A DNA stretch of 64,000 nt, taken from the NCBI GenBank assembly GCA_963932145.1, contig OZ010603.1, positions 80,552,122-80,616,121 on the forward strand. The letters are read 5' to 3'. A program made the position numbers and the translations under genes. The first letter of the stretch is position 1, and each line of letters starts with the position of its first letter. The stretch is from Acanthosepion lycidas. Its lineage: Eukaryota > Mollusca > Cephalopoda > Sepiida > Sepiidae. Below the pieces are notes generated by a model. It made no database searches and was not told the origin of the DNA. It saw only the letters and a list, made by a program, of their open reading frames with translations. Shown here in pieces: positions 20,961-34,830 of the stretch.

Positions 20961-21889
20961 TGAAGATAGCTGCAATGTTTCTTAACTGGTTTTCGGGTTG
21001 GCTGAAATGTCCATAGGTTGAATATGGAGTGAAGCCAAAGCTCCGAAATTTTTAATGCATTATTTTCAATAATCCTGAAGATATCTGCATTGTTTCTTAA
21101 CAGGTTTTCGGGTTGGTTGAAATATCCATAGGTTGAATATGGAGTGAAGCCAAAGCTCCGAAAACTTCAATGCATTATTTTCAATAATCCTGAAGATATC
21201 TGCATTGTTTCTTAACAGGTTTTCGGGTTGGTTGAAATGAACATAGGTTGAATATGGAGTGAAGCCAAAGCTCCGAACTCTTCAATGCATTATTTTCAAT
21301 ATTCCTGAAGATAGCTGCATTGTTTCTTAACAGGATTTCGGGTTGGTTGAAATGTCCATAGGTTGAATATGGAGTGAAGCCAAAACTCCGATCTCTTCAA
21401 TGCATTATTTTCAATAAACCTGAAGATATCTGCATTGTTTCTTAACAGGATTTCGGGTTGGATGAAATATCAATAGGTTGAATATGGAGTGAAGCCAAAG
21501 CTCCGAAAACTTCAATGCATTATTTTCAATAATCCTGAAGATATCTGCATAGTTTCTTAACAGGTTTACGGGTTGGTTGAAATGTCCATAGGTTGAATAT
21601 GGAGTGAAGCCAAAGCTCCGATCTCTTCAATGCATTATTTTCAATAATCCTGAAGATATCTGCATTGTTTCTTAACAGGTTTTCGGGTTGGTTGAAATAT
21701 CAATAGGTTGAATATGGAGTGAAGCCAAAGCTCCGAAAACTTCAATGCATTATTTTCAATAATCCTGAAGATATCTGCATTGTTTCTTAACAGGTTTACG
21801 GGTTGGTTGAAATGTCCATAGGTTGAATATGGAGTGAAGACAAAGCTCCGAACTTTTCAATGCATTATTTTGAATTTTCCTGAAGATAG

Positions 21890-22754
21890 CTGCATTGTTT
21901 CTTAACAGGTTTTCTGGTTGGTTGAAATGTCCATAGGTTGAATATGGAGAGAAGCCAAAGCTCCGAAATCTTCAATGCATTATTTTCAATATTCCTAAAG
22001 ATAGCTGCATTGTTTCTTAACAGGTTTTCGGGTTGGTTGAAATGTCCATAGGTTGAATATGGAGTGAAGCCGAAGCTCCGAACTCTTCAATGCATTATTT
22101 CCAATATTCCTGAAGATATCTGCATTGTTTCTTAACCGGTTTCCGGGTTGGTTGAAATGTCCATAGGTTGAATATGGAGTGAAGCCAAAGCTCCGAACTC
22201 TTCAATGCATTATTTTCAATATGCCTGAAGATAGCTGCATTGTTCGTAACAGGTTTTCGGGTTGGTTAAAATGTCCATAGGTTGAATATGGAGTGAAGCC
22301 AAAGTTCCGAACTCTTCAATGCATTATTTTCAATAATCCTGAAGATATGTGCATTGTTTCTTAACAGGTTTTCGGGTTTGTTGAAACGTCCATAGGTTCA
22401 ATATGGAGTGAAGCCAAAGCTCCGAACTCTTCAATGCATTATTTTCAATACTCCTGAAGATAGGTGCATTGTTTCTTAACATGTTTTCGGGTTTGTTGAA
22501 ATGTCCATAGGTTGAATATGGAGTGAAGCCAAAGCTCCGAAAACTGCAATGCATTATTTTCAATAATCCTGAAGATATCTCCATTGTTTCGTAAGAGGTT
22601 GGCGGGTTGGTTGAAATTTCCATAGGTTGAATATGGAGTGAAGCCAAAGCTCCGATCTCTTCAATGCATTAATTTCAATATTCCTGAAGATAGCTGCAAT
22701 GATTCTTAACTGGTTTTCGGGTTGGTTGAAATGTCCATAGGTTGAATATGGAGT
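21890..22754 (+). repeat. Sat115 7.5-monomer block, first of three copies
   Basis: The markers CCTAAAGATAGC, GAAGCCGAAGC, TTATTTCCAATATT, AACCGGTTTCCGG, TGTTCGTAACAGG, GGTTAAAATG, GAAACGTCC, ATACTCCTGAAGATAGG and AAGAGGTTGGC recur at +2018 (23908-24772) and at +5696 (27586-28450). The series makes a related 105-codon minus-strand frame appear three times (22330, 24348, 28026). Confidence 0.88.
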
Positions 22755-23263
22755 GAAGGCAAAGCTCCGAACTCTTCAATGCATTATTTTCAATAATCCT
22801 GAAGATATGTGCATTGTTTCTTAACAGGTTTTCGGGTTTGTTGAAATGTCCATAGGTTCAATATGGAGTGAAGCCAAAGCTCCGAACTCTTCAATGCATT
22901 ATTTTCAATACGCCTGAAGATATGTGCATTGTTTCTTAACATGTTTTCGGGTTTGTTGAAATGTCCATAGGTTGAATATGGAGTGAAGCCAAATCTCCGA
23001 AAACTTCAATGCATTATTTTCAATAATCCTGAAGATATCTGCATTGTTTCATAAGAGGTTTTCGGGTTGGTTGAAATGTCCATAGGTTGAATATGGAGTG
23101 AAGCCAAAGCTCCGATCTCTTCAATGCATTATTTTCAATATTCCTGAAGATATATGCATTGATTCTTAACAGGTTTTAGGTTGGCTGAAATGTCCATAGG
23201 TTGAATATGGAGTGAAGCCAAAGCTCCGAAATTTTTAATGCATTATTTTCAATAATCCTGAAG

Positions 23264-23331
23264 ATATCTGCATTGTTTCTTAACAGGTTTTCGGGTTCTT
23301 CAATGCATTATTTTCAATATTCCTGAAGATA
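23264..23331 (+). repeat. Truncated Sat115 monomer (about 52 bp deleted)
   Basis: At 23287-23300 CAGGTTTTCGGGTT runs straight into CTTCAATGCATTATTTTC. The part from GGTTGAAATG to CCGAACT is missing. The 2018-bp offset of the neighbouring block equals 18 monomers minus 52 bp, which confirms the deletion. It is the only large internal deletion I saw in the array. Confidence 0.88.
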
Positions 23332-23415
23332 GCTACATTGTTTCTTAACAGGTTTTCGGGTTGGTTGAAATGTCGTTTGGTTGAATATGGAGTGAAGCCA
23401 AAGCTCCGAAAACTT

Positions 23416-26400
23416 CAATGCATTATTTTCAATAATCCTGAAGATATCTGCATTGTTTCTTAACAGGTTTTCGGATTGGTTGAAATATCCATAGGTTGAA
23501 TATGGAGTGAAGCCAAAGCTCCGAACTCTTCAATGCATTATTTTCAATATTCCTGAAGATATCTGCATTGTTTCTTAACAGGTTTTCTGGTTGGTTAAAA
23601 TGTCCATAGGTTGAATATGGAGTGAAGCCAAAGCTCCGAAAACTTCAATGCATTATTTTCAATAATCCTGAAGATATCTGCATTGTTTCTTAACAGGTTT
23701 TCGGGTTGGTTGAAATGTCCATAGGTTGAATATGGAGTGAAGCCAAAGCTCCGAACTCTTCAATGCATTATTTTCAATAATCCTGAAGATATCTGCATTG
23801 TTTCTTAACAGGTTTTTGGGTTGGTTGAAATGTCCATAGGTTGAATATGGATTGAAGCCAAAGCTCCGAACTCTTCAATGGATTATTTTCAATAATCCTG
23901 AAGATAGCTGCATTGTTTCTTAACAGGTTTTCTGGTTGGCTGAAATGTCCATAGGTTGAATATGGAGAGAAGCCAAAGCTCCGAAATCTTCAATGCATTA
24001 TTTTCAATATTCCTAAAGATAGCTGCATTGTTTCTTAACAGGTTTTCGGGTTGGTTGAAATGTCCATAGGTTGAATATGGAGTGAAGCCGAAGCTCCGAA
24101 CTCTTCAATGCATTATTTCCAATATTCCTGAAGATATCTGCATTGTTTCTTAACCGGTTTCCGGGTTGGTTGAAATGTCCATAGGTTGAATATGGAGTGA
24201 AGCCAAAGCTCCGAACTCTTCAATGCATTATTTTCAATATGCCTGAAGATAGCTGCATTGTTCGTAACAGGTTTTCGGGTTGGTTAAAATGTCCATAGGT
24301 TGAATATGGAGTGAAGCCAAAGTTCCGAACTCTTCAATGCATTATTTTCAATAATCCTGAAGATATGTGCATTGTTTCTTAACAGGTTTTCGGGTTTGTT
24401 GAAACGTCCATAGGTTCAATATGGAGTGAAGCCAAAGCTCCGAACTCTTCAATGCATTATTTTCAATACTCCTGAAGATAGGTGCATTGTTTCTTAACAT
24501 GTTTTCGGGTTTGTTGAAATGTCTACAGGTTGAATATGGAGTGAAGCCAAAGCTCCGAAAACTGCAATGCATTATTTTCAATAATCCTGAAGATATCTCC
24601 ATTGTTTCGTAAGAGGTTGGCTGGTTGGTTGAAATTTCCATAGGTTGAATATGGAGTGAAGCCAAAGCTCCGATCTCTTCAATGCATTAATTTCAATATT
24701 CCTGAAGATAGCTGCAATGATTCTTAACTGGTTTTCGGGTTGGTTGAAATGTCCATAGGTTGAATATGGAGTGAAGCCAAAGCTCCGATCTCTTCAATGC
24801 ATTATTTTCAATATTCCTGAAGATATATGCATTGATTCTTAACAGGTTTTAGGTTGGCTGAAATGTCCATAGGTTGAATATGGAGTGAAGCCAAAGCTCC
24901 GAAATTTTTAATGCATTATTTTCAATAATCCTGAAGATATCTGCATTGTTTCTTAACAGGTTTTCGGGTTGGTTGAAATGTCCATAGGTTGAATATGGAG
25001 TGAAGCCAAAGCTCCGAAAACTTCAATGCATTATTTTAAATAATCCTGAAGATATCTGCATTGTTTCTTAACAGGTTTTCTGGTTGGTTGAAATGTCCAT
25101 AGGGTGAATATGGAGTGAAGCCAAAGCTCCGAAAACTTCAATGCATTATTTTCAATATTCCTGAAGATAGCTGCATTGTTTCTTAACAGATTTTCGGGTT
25201 GGTTGAAATGTCCATAGGTTGAATATGGAGTGAAGCCAAAGCTCCGAACACTTCAATGCATTATTTTCAATAATCCTGAAGATATCTGCATTGTTTCTTA
25301 ACAGGTTTTCGGGTTGGTTGAAATGTCCATAGGTTGAATATGGAGTGAAGCCAAAGCTCCGAACTCTTCAATGGATTATTTTCAATAATCCTGAAGATAG
25401 CTGCATTGTTTCTTAACAGGTTTTCTGGTTGGTTGAAATGTCCATAGGTTGAATATGGAGAGAAGCCAAAGCTCCGAAAACTTCAATGCATTATTTTCAA
25501 TAATCCTGAAGATATCTGCATTGTTTCTTAACAGGTTTTCGGGTTGGTTGAAATGTGCATAGGTTGAATATGGAGTGAAGCCAAAGCTCCGAACTCTTCA
25601 ATGCATTATTTTCAATATTCCTGAAGATAGCTACATTGTTTCTTAACAGGTTTTCGGGCTGGTTGAAATATCCATAGGTTGAATATGGAGTGAAGCCAAA
25701 GCTCCCAACTCTTCAATGCATTATTTTCAATAAACCTGAAGATATCTGCATTGTTTCTTAACAGGTTTTCGGGTTGGTTGAAATGTCGTTTGGTTGAATA
25801 TGGAGTGAAGCCAAAGCTCCGAAAACTTCAATGCATTATTTTCAATAATCCTGAAGATATCTGCATTGTTTCTTAACAGGTTTTCGGGTTGGTTGAAATG
25901 TCCATAGGTTGAATATGGAGTGAAGCCAAAGCTCCGAAAACTTCAATGCATTATTTTCAATAATCCTGAAGATATCTGCATTGTTTCTTAACAGGTTTTC
26001 GGGTTGGTTGAAATGTGCATAGGTTGAATATGGAGTGAAGCCAAAGCTCCGAACTCTTCAATGCATTATTTTCAATATTCCTGAAGATAGCTACATTGTT
26101 TCTTAACAGGTTTTCGGGCTGGTTGAAATATCCATAGGTTGAATATGGAGTGAAGCCAAAGCTCCCAACTCTTCAATGCATTATTTTCAATAAACCTGAA
26201 GATATCTGCATTGTTTCTTAACAGGTTTTCGGGTTGGTTGAAATGTCGTTTGGTTGAATATGGAGTGAAGCCAAAGCTCCGAAAACTTCAATGCATTATT
26301 TTCAATAATCCTGAAGATATCTGCATTGTTTCTTAACAGGTTTTCGGGTTGGTTGAAATGTCCATAGGTTGAATATGGAGTGAAGCCAAAGCTCCGAAAA

Positions 26401-27080
26401 CTTCAATGCATTATTTTCAATAATCCTGAAGATATCTGCATTGTTTCTTAACAGGTTTTCGGGTTGGTTGAAATGTCCATAGGTTGAATATGGAGTGAAG
26501 CCAAAGCTCCGATCTCTTCAATGCATTATTTTCAATAATCCTGAAGATATCTGCATTGTTTCTTAACAGGTTTTCGGATTGGTTGAAATATCCATATGTT
26601 GAATATGGAGTGAAGCCAAAGCTCCGAACTCTTCAATGCATTATTTTCAATATTCCTGAAGATATCTGCATTGTTTCTTAACAGGTTTTCTGGTTGGTTG
26701 AAATGTCCATAGGTTGAATATGGAGTGAAGCCAAAGCTCCGAAAACTTCAATGCATTATTTTCAATAATCCTGAAGATATCTGCATTGATTCTTAACAGG
26801 TTTTCGGGTTGGTTGAAATGTCCATAGGTTGAATATGGAGTGAAGCCAAAGCTCCGAACACTTCAATGCATTATTTTCAATAATCCTGAAGATATCTGCA
26901 TTGTTTCTTAACAGGTTTTTGGGTTGGTTGAAATGTCCATAGGTTGAATATGGAGTGAAGCCAAAGCTCCGAACTCTTCAATGGATTATTTTCAATAATC
27001 CTGAAGATAGCTGCATTGTTTCTTAACAGGTTTTCTGGTTGGCTGAAATGTCCATAGGTTGAATATGGAGTGAAGCCAAA
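23416..27080 (+). repeat. Sat115 large block L1, copy 1 (about 3.67 kb)
   Basis: The copy matches 27094-30298. Markers at constant offset 3678 are TTTTCGGATT 23468/27146, GGTTTTTGGG 23811/27489, CTAAAG 24013/27691, GTGCAT 25555/29233 and TGTCGTTTGG 25784/29462. After about 25950 the offset is 3218 (TTTTCGGATT 26571/29789, GGTTTTTGGG 26914/30132). Copy 1 thus holds 460 bp (four monomers) more than copy 2. Confidence 0.88.
25490..26409 (+). repeat. Sat115 tetramer duplication, 460 bp x 2
   Basis: A four-monomer series (GTGCATAGG; AGCTACATTG with GGGCTGG; AAAGCTCCCAAC with AATAAACCTG; TGTCGTTTGG) occurs at 25490-25949 and again at 25950-26409. It is present once in the related block near 29170-29630. 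Confidence 0.9.
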
Positions 27081-27093
27081 GCTCCGATCTCTT

Positions 27094-30000
27094 CAATGCA
27101 TTATTTTCAATAATCCTGAAGATATCTGCATTGTTTCTTAACAGGTTTTCGGATTGGTTGAAATATCCATAGGTTGAATATGGAGTGAAGCCAAAGCTCC
27201 GAACTCTTCAATGCATTATTTTCAATATTCCTGAAGATATCTGCATTGTTTCTTAACAGGTTTTCTGGTTGGTTGAAATGTCCATAGGTTGAATATGGAG
27301 TGAAGCCAAAGCTCCGAAAACTTCAATGCATTATTTTCAATAATCCTGAAGATATCTGCATTGTTTCTTAACAGGTTTTCGGGTTGCTTGAAATGTCCAT
27401 AGGTTGAATATGGAGTGAAGCCAAAGCTCCGAACTCTTCAATGCATTATTTTCAATAATCCTGAAGATATCTGCATTGTTTCTTAACAGGTTTTTGGGTT
27501 GGTTGAAATGTCCATAGGTTGAATATGGATTGAAGCCAAAGCTCCGAACTCATCAATGGATTATTTTCAATAATCCTGAAGATAGCTGCATTGTTTCTTA
27601 ACAGGTTTTCTGGTTGGCTGAAATGTCCATAGGTTGAATATGGAGAGAAGCCAAAGCTCCGAAATCTTCAATGCATTATTTTCAATATTCCTAAAGATAG
27701 CTGCATTGTTTCTTAACAGGTTTTCGGGTTGGTTGAAATGTCCATAGGTTGAATATGGAGTGAAGCCGAAGCTCCGAACTCTTCAATGCATTATTTCCAA
27801 TATTCCTGAAGATATCTGCATTGTTTCTTAACCGGTTTCCGGGTTGGTTGAAATGTCCATAGGTTGAATATGGAGTGAAGCCAAAGCTCCGAACTCTTCA
27901 ATGCATTATTTTCAATATGCCTGAAGATAGCTGCATTGTTCGTAACAGGTTTTCGGGTTGGTTAAAATGTCCATAGGTTGAATATGGAGTGAAGCCAAAG
28001 TTCCGAACTCTTCAATGCATTATTTTCAATAATCCTGAAGATATGTGCATTGTTTCTTAACAGGTTTTCGGGTTTGTTGAAACGACCATAGGTTCAATAT
28101 GGAGTGAAGCCAAATCTCCGAACTCTTCAATGCATTATTTTCAATACTCCTGAAGATAGGTGCATTGTTTCTTAACATGTTTTCGGGTTTGTTGAAATGT
28201 CTATAGGTTGAATATGGAGTGAAGCCAAAGCTCCGAAAACTGCAATGCATTATTTTCAATAATCCTGAAGATATCTCCATTGTTTCGTAAGAGGTTGGCG
28301 GGTTGGTTGAAATTTCCATAGGTTGAATATGGAGTGAAGCCAAAGCTCCGATCTCTTCAATGCATTAATTTCAATATTCCTGAAGATAGCTGCAATGATT
28401 CTTAACTGGTTTTCGGGTTGGTTGAAATGTCCATAGGTTGAATATGGAGTGAAGCCAAAGCTCCGATCTCTTCAATGCATTATTTTCAATATTCCTGAAG
28501 ATATATGCATTGATTCTTAACAGGTTTTAGGTTGGCTGAAATGTCCATAGGTTGAATATGGAGTGAAGCCAAAGCTCCGAAATTTTTAATGCATTATTTT
28601 CAATAATCCTGAAGATATCTGCATTGCTTCTTAACAGGTTTTCGGGTTGGTTGAAATGTCCATAGGTTGAATATGGAGTGAAGCCAAAGCTCCGAAAACT
28701 TCAATGCATTATTTTAAATAATCCTGAAGATATCTGCATTGTTTCTTAACAGGTTTTCTCGTTGGTTGAAATGTCCATAGGGTGAATATGGAGTGAAGCC
28801 AAAGCTCCGAAAACTTCAATGCATTATTTTCAATATTCCTGAAGATAGCTGCATTGTTTCTTAACAGATTTTCGGGTTGGTTGAAATGTCCATAGGTTGA
28901 ATATGGAGTGAAGCCAAAGCTCCGAACACTTCAATGCATTATTTTCAATAATCCTGAAGATATCTGCATTGTTTCTTAACAGGTTTTCGGGTTGGTTGAA
29001 ATGTCCATAGGTTGAATATGGAGTGAAGCCAAAGCTCCGAACTCTTCAATGGATTATTTTCAATAATCCTGAAGATAGCTGCATTGTTTCTTAACAGGTT
29101 TTCTGGTTGGTTGAAATGTCCATAGGTTGAATATGGAGAGAAGCCAAAGCTCCGAAAACTTCAATGCATTATTTTCAATAATCCTGAAGATATCTGCATT
29201 GTTTCTTAACAGGTTTTCGGGTTGGTTGAAATGTGCATAGGTTGAATATGGAGTGAAGCCAAAGCTCCGAACTCTTCAATGCATTATTTTCAATATTCCT
29301 GAAGATAGCTACATTGTTTCTTAACAGGTTTTCGGGCTGGTTGAAATATCCATAGGTTGAATATGGAGTGAAGCCAAAGCTCCCAACTCTTCAATGCATT
29401 ATTTTCAATAAACCTGAAGATATCTGCATTGTTTCTTAACAGGTTTTCGGGTTGGTTGAAATGTCGTTTGGTTGAATATGGAGTGAAGCCAAAGCTCCGA
29501 AAACTTCAATGCATTATTTTCAATAATCCTGAAGATATCTGCATTGTTTCTTAACAGGTTTTCGGGTTGGTTGAAATGTCCATAGGTTGAATATGGAGTG
29601 AAGCCAAAGCTCCGAAAACTTCAATGCATTATTTTCAATAATCCTGAAGATATCTGCATTGTTTCTTAACAGATTTTCGGGTTGGTTGAAATGTCCATAG
29701 GTTGAATATGGAGTGAAGCCAAAGCTCCGATCTCTTCAATGCATTATTTTCAATAATCCTGAAGATATCTGCATTGTTTCTTAACAGGTTTTCGGATTGG
29801 TTGAAATATCCATAGGTTGAATATGGAGTGAAGCCAAAGCTCCGAACTCTTCAATGCATTATTTTCAATATTCCTGAAGATATCTGCATTGTTTCTTAAC
29901 AGGTTTTCTGGTTGGTTGAAATGTCCATAGGTTGAATATGGAGTGAAGCCAAAGCTCCGAAAACTTCAATGCATTATTTTCAATAATCCTGAAGATATCT

Positions 30001-30298
30001 GCATTGTTTCTTAACAGGTTTTCGGGTTGGTTGAAATGTCCATAGGTTGAATATGGAGTGAAGCCAAAGCTCCTAACTCTTCAATGCATTATTTTCAATA
30101 ATCCTGAAGATATCTGCATTGTTTCTTAACAGGTTTTTGGGTTGGTTGAAATGTCCATAGGTTGAATATGGAGTGAAGCCAAAGGTCCGAACTCTTCAAT
30201 GGATTATTTTCAATAATCCTGAAGATAGCTGCATTGTTTCTTAACAGGTTTTCTGGTTGGCTGAAATGTCCATAGGTTGAATATGGAGTGAAGCCAAA
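27094..30298 (+). repeat. Sat115 large block L1, copy 2 (about 3.2 kb)
   Basis: Head-to-tail partner of 23416-27080, lacking the second 460-bp tetramer. It begins within about one monomer of the end of copy 1, so the pair is a direct tandem duplication of about 32 monomers. Confidence 0.86.
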
Positions 30299-33200
30299 GC
30301 TCCGAACTCTTCAATGCATTATTTTCAATAATCCTGAAGATAGCTGCATTGTTTCTTAACAGGTTTTCGAGTTGGTTGAAATGTCCATAGGTTGAATATG
30401 GAGTGAAGCCAAAGCTCCGAACTCTTCAATGCATTATTTTCAATATTCCTGAAGATAGCTGCATTGTTTCTTAACAGGTTTTCGGGTTGGTTGAAATATC
30501 CATAGGTTGAATATGGAGTGAAGCCAAAGCTCCGAACTCTTCAATGCATTATTTTCAATAATCCTGAAAATAGTTGCATTGTTCCTTAACAGGTTTTCGG
30601 GTTGGTTGAAATGTCCATAGGTTGAATATAGAGTGAAGCCAAAGCTCCGAACTCTTCAATGCATTATTTTCAATATTCCTGAAGATATCTGCATTGTTTC
30701 TTAACAGGTTTGCGGGTTGGTTTAAAAGATCATAGGTTGAATATGGAGTGAATCCAAAGCTCCGAAATCTTCAATGCATTATTTTAAATATTCCTGAAGA
30801 TATCTGCATTGTTTCTTAACAGGTTTTCGGGTTGGTTGCAATGTCCATAGGTTGAATATGGAGTGAAGCCAAAGCTCCGAACTCTTCAATGCATTATTTT
30901 CAATAATCCTGAAGATAGCTGCATTGTTTCTTAACAGGTTTTCGGGTTGGTTGAAATGTCCATAGGTTGAATATGGAGTGAAGCCAAAGCTCCGAACTCT
31001 TCAATGCATTATTTTCAATATTCCTGAAGATAGCTGCATTGTTTCTTAACAGGTTTTCGGGTTGGTTGAAATATCCATAGGTTGAATATGGAGTGAAGCC
31101 AAAGCTCCCAAATCTTCAATGCATTATTTTCAAAAATCCTGAAGATATCTGCATTGTTTCTTAACAGGTTTTCGGGTTGCTTGAAATGTCGTTAGGTTGA
31201 ATATGGAGTGAAGCCAAAGCTCCGAAAACTTCAATGCATTATTTTCAATAATCCTGAAGATATCTGCATTGTTTCTTAACAGGATTTCGGGTTGGTTGAA
31301 ATGTCCATAGGTTGAATATGGAGTGAAGCCAAAGCTCCGAACTCTTCAATGCATTATTTTCAATAATCCTGAAGATATCTGCATTGTTTCTTAACAGGTT
31401 TTCGGGTTGGTTGAAATGTCCATATGTTGAATATGGAGTGAAGCCAAAGCTCCGAACTATTCAATGGATTATTTTCAATAATCCTGAAGATAGCTGCATT
31501 GTTTCTTAACAGGTTTTCTGGTTGGTTGAAATGTCCATAGGTTGAATATGGAGAGAAGCCAAAGCTCCGAAAACTTCAATGCATTATTTTCAATAATCCT
31601 GAAGATATCTGCATTGTTTCTTAACAGGTTTTCGGTTTGGTTGAAATGTCCATAGGTTGAATATGGAGTGAAGCCAAAGCTCCGAACTCTTCAATGCATT
31701 ATTTTCAATAATCCTGAAGATAGCTGCATTGTTTCTTAACAGGTTTTCGGGTTGGTTGAAATGTCCATAGGTTGAATATGGAGTGAAGCCAAAGCTCCCA
31801 ACTCTTCAATGCATTATTTTCAATAATCCTGAAGATATCTGCATTGTTTCTTAACAGGTTTTCGGGTTGGTTGAAATGTCGTTAGGTTGAATATGGAGTG
31901 AAGACAAAGCTCCGAAAACTTCAATGCATTATTTTCAATAATCCTGAAGATATCTGCATTGTTTCTTAACAGGTTTTCGGGTTGGTTGAAATGTCCATAG
32001 GTTGAATATGGAGTGAAGCCAAAGCTCCGATCTCTTCAATGCATTATTTTCAATAATCCTTAAGATATCTGCATTGTTTCTAAACAGGTTTTCCGGTTGG
32101 TTGAAATATCCATAGGTTGAATATGGAGTGAAGCCAAAGCTCCGAACTCTTCAATGCATTATTTTCAAGATTCCTGAAGATATCTGCATTGTTTCTTAAC
32201 AGGTTTTCGGGTTGGTTGAAATGTCCATAGGTTGAATATGGAGTGAAGCCAAAGCTCCAAAAACTTCAATGCATTATTTTCAATAATCCTGAAGATATCT
32301 GCATTGTTTCTTAACAGGTTTTCGGGTTGGTTGAAATGTCCATAGGTTGAATATGGAGTGAAGCCAAAGCTCCGAACTCTTCAATGCATTATTTTCAATA
32401 ATCCTGAAGATATCTGCATTGTTTCTTAACAGGTTTTCGGGTTGGTTGAAATGTCCATAGGTTGAATATGGAGTGAAGCCAAAGCTCCGAACTCTTCAAT
32501 GGATTATTTTCAATAATCCTGAAGATAGCTGCATTGTTTCTTAACAGGTTTTCTGGTTGGTTGAAATGTCCATAGGTTGAATATGGAGTGAAGCCAAAGC
32601 TCCGAACACTTCAATGCATTATTTTCAATAATCCTGAAGATAGCTGCATTGTTTCTTAACAGGTTTTCGGGTTGGTTGAAATGTCCATAGGTTGAATATG
32701 GAGTGAAGCCAAAGCTCCGAACTCTTCAATGCATTATTTTCAATAATCCTGAAGATATCTGCATTGTTTCTTAACAGGTTTTCGGGTTGGTTGAAATGTC
32801 CATAGGTTGAATATGGAGTGAAGCCAAAGCTCCGAACTCTTCAATGGATTATTTTCAATAATCTTGAAGATATCTGCATTGTTTCTTAACAGGTTTTCTG
32901 GTTGGTTGAAATGTCCATAGGTTGAATATGGAGTGAAGCCAAAGCTCCGAACTCTTCAATGCATTATTTTCAATAATCCTGAAGATAGCTGCATTGTTTC
33001 TTAACAGGTTTTCGAGTTGGTTGAAATGTCCATAGGTTGAATATGGAGTGAAGCCAAAGCTCCGAACTCTTCAATCCATTATTTTCAATAATCCTGAAGA
33101 TAGTTGCATTGTTCCTTAACAGGTTTTCGGGTTGGTTGAAATGTCCATAGGTTGAATATAGAGTGAAGCCAAAGCTCCGAACTCTTCAATGCATTATTTT

Positions 33201-33939
33201 CAAAATTCCTGAAGATACCTGCATTGTTTCTTAACAGGTTTGCGGGTTGGTTTAAAAGTCCATAGGTTGAATATGGAGTGAAGCCAAAGCTCCGAACTCT
33301 TCAATGCATTATTTTCAATATTCCTGAAGATAGCTGCATTGTTTCTTAACAGGTTTTCGGGTTGGTTGAAATATCCATAGGTTGAATATGGAGTGAAGCC
33401 AAAGCTCCCAACTCTTCAATGCATTATTTTCAATAATCCTGAAGATATCTGCTTTGTTTCTTAACAGGTTTTCGGGTTGATTGAAATGTCGTTAGTTTGA
33501 ATATGGAGTGAAGCCAAAGCTCCGAAAACTTCAATGCATTATTTTCAATAATCCTGAAGATATCTGCATTGTTTCTTAACAGGTTTTCGGGTTGGTTGAA
33601 ATGTCCATAGGTTGAATATGGAGTGAAGCCAAAGCTCCGAACACTTCAATGCATTATTTTCAATAATCCTGAAGATATCTGCATTGTTTCTTAACAGGTT
33701 TTCGGGTTGGTTGAAATGTCCATAGGTTGAATATGGAGTGAAGTCAAAGCTCCGAACTCTTCAATGGATTATTTTCAATAATCCTGAAGATAGCTGCATT
33801 GTTTCTTAACAGGTTTCTGGTTGGTTGAAATGTCCATAGGTTGAATATGGAGAGAAGCCAAAGCTCCGAAAACTTCAATGCATTATTTTCAATAATCCTG
33901 AAGATATCTGCATTGTTTCTTAACAGGTTTTCGGGTTGG

Positions 33940-34830
33940 TTGAAATGTCCATAGGTTGAATATGGAGTGAAGCCAAAGCTCCGAACTCTTCAATGCATTA
34001 TTTTCAATAATCCTGAAGATAGCTGCATTGTTTCTTAACAGGTTTTCGGGTTGGTTGAAATGTCCATAGGTTGAATATGGAGTGAAGCCAAAGCTCCCAA
34101 CTCTTCAATGCATTATTTTCAATAATCCTGAAGATATCTGCATTGTTTCTGAACAGGTTTTCGGGTTGGTTGAAATGTCGTTAGGTTGAATATGGAGTGA
34201 AGACAAAGCTCCGAAAACTTCAATGCATTATTTTCAATAATCCTGAAGATATCTGCATTGTTTCTTAACAGGTTTTCGGGTTGGTTGAAATGTCCATAGG
34301 TTGAATATGGAGTGAAGCCAAAGTTCCGATCTCTTCAATGCATTATTTTCAATAATCCTTAAGATATCTGCATTGTTTCTTAACAGGTTTTCCGGTTGGT
34401 TGAAATATACATAGGTTGAATATGGAGTGAAGCCAAAGCTCCGAACTCTTCAATGCATTATTTTCAAGATTCCTGAAGATATCTGCATTGTTTCTTAACA
34501 GGTTTTCGGGTTGGTTGAAATGTCCATAGGTTGAATATGGAGTGAAGCCAAAGCTCCGAAAACTTCAATGCATTATTTTCAATAATCCTGAAGATATCTG
34601 CATTGTTTCTTAACAGGTTTTCGGGTTGGTTGAAATGTCCATAGGTTGAATATGGAGTGAAGCCAAAGCTCCGAACTCTTCAATGCATTATTTTCAATAA
34701 TCCTGAAGATATCTGCGTTGTTTCTTAACAGGTTTTCGGGTTGGTTGAAATGTCCATATGTTGAATATGGAGTGAAGCCAAAGCTCCGAACTCTTCAATG
34801 GATTATTTTCAATAATCCTGAAGATAGCTG
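33940..34830 (+). repeat. Sat115 block, offset 1954 bp to 35894-36784
   Basis: The markers TTTCTGAACAGG (34146/36100), GAAGACAAAGC, AAAGTTCCGATC, TTTTCCGGTTGG with AAATATACATAGG, TCAAGATTCC and ATCTGCGTTG (34711/36665) recur in order at +1954, which is 17 monomers minus 1 bp. Confidence 0.85.
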
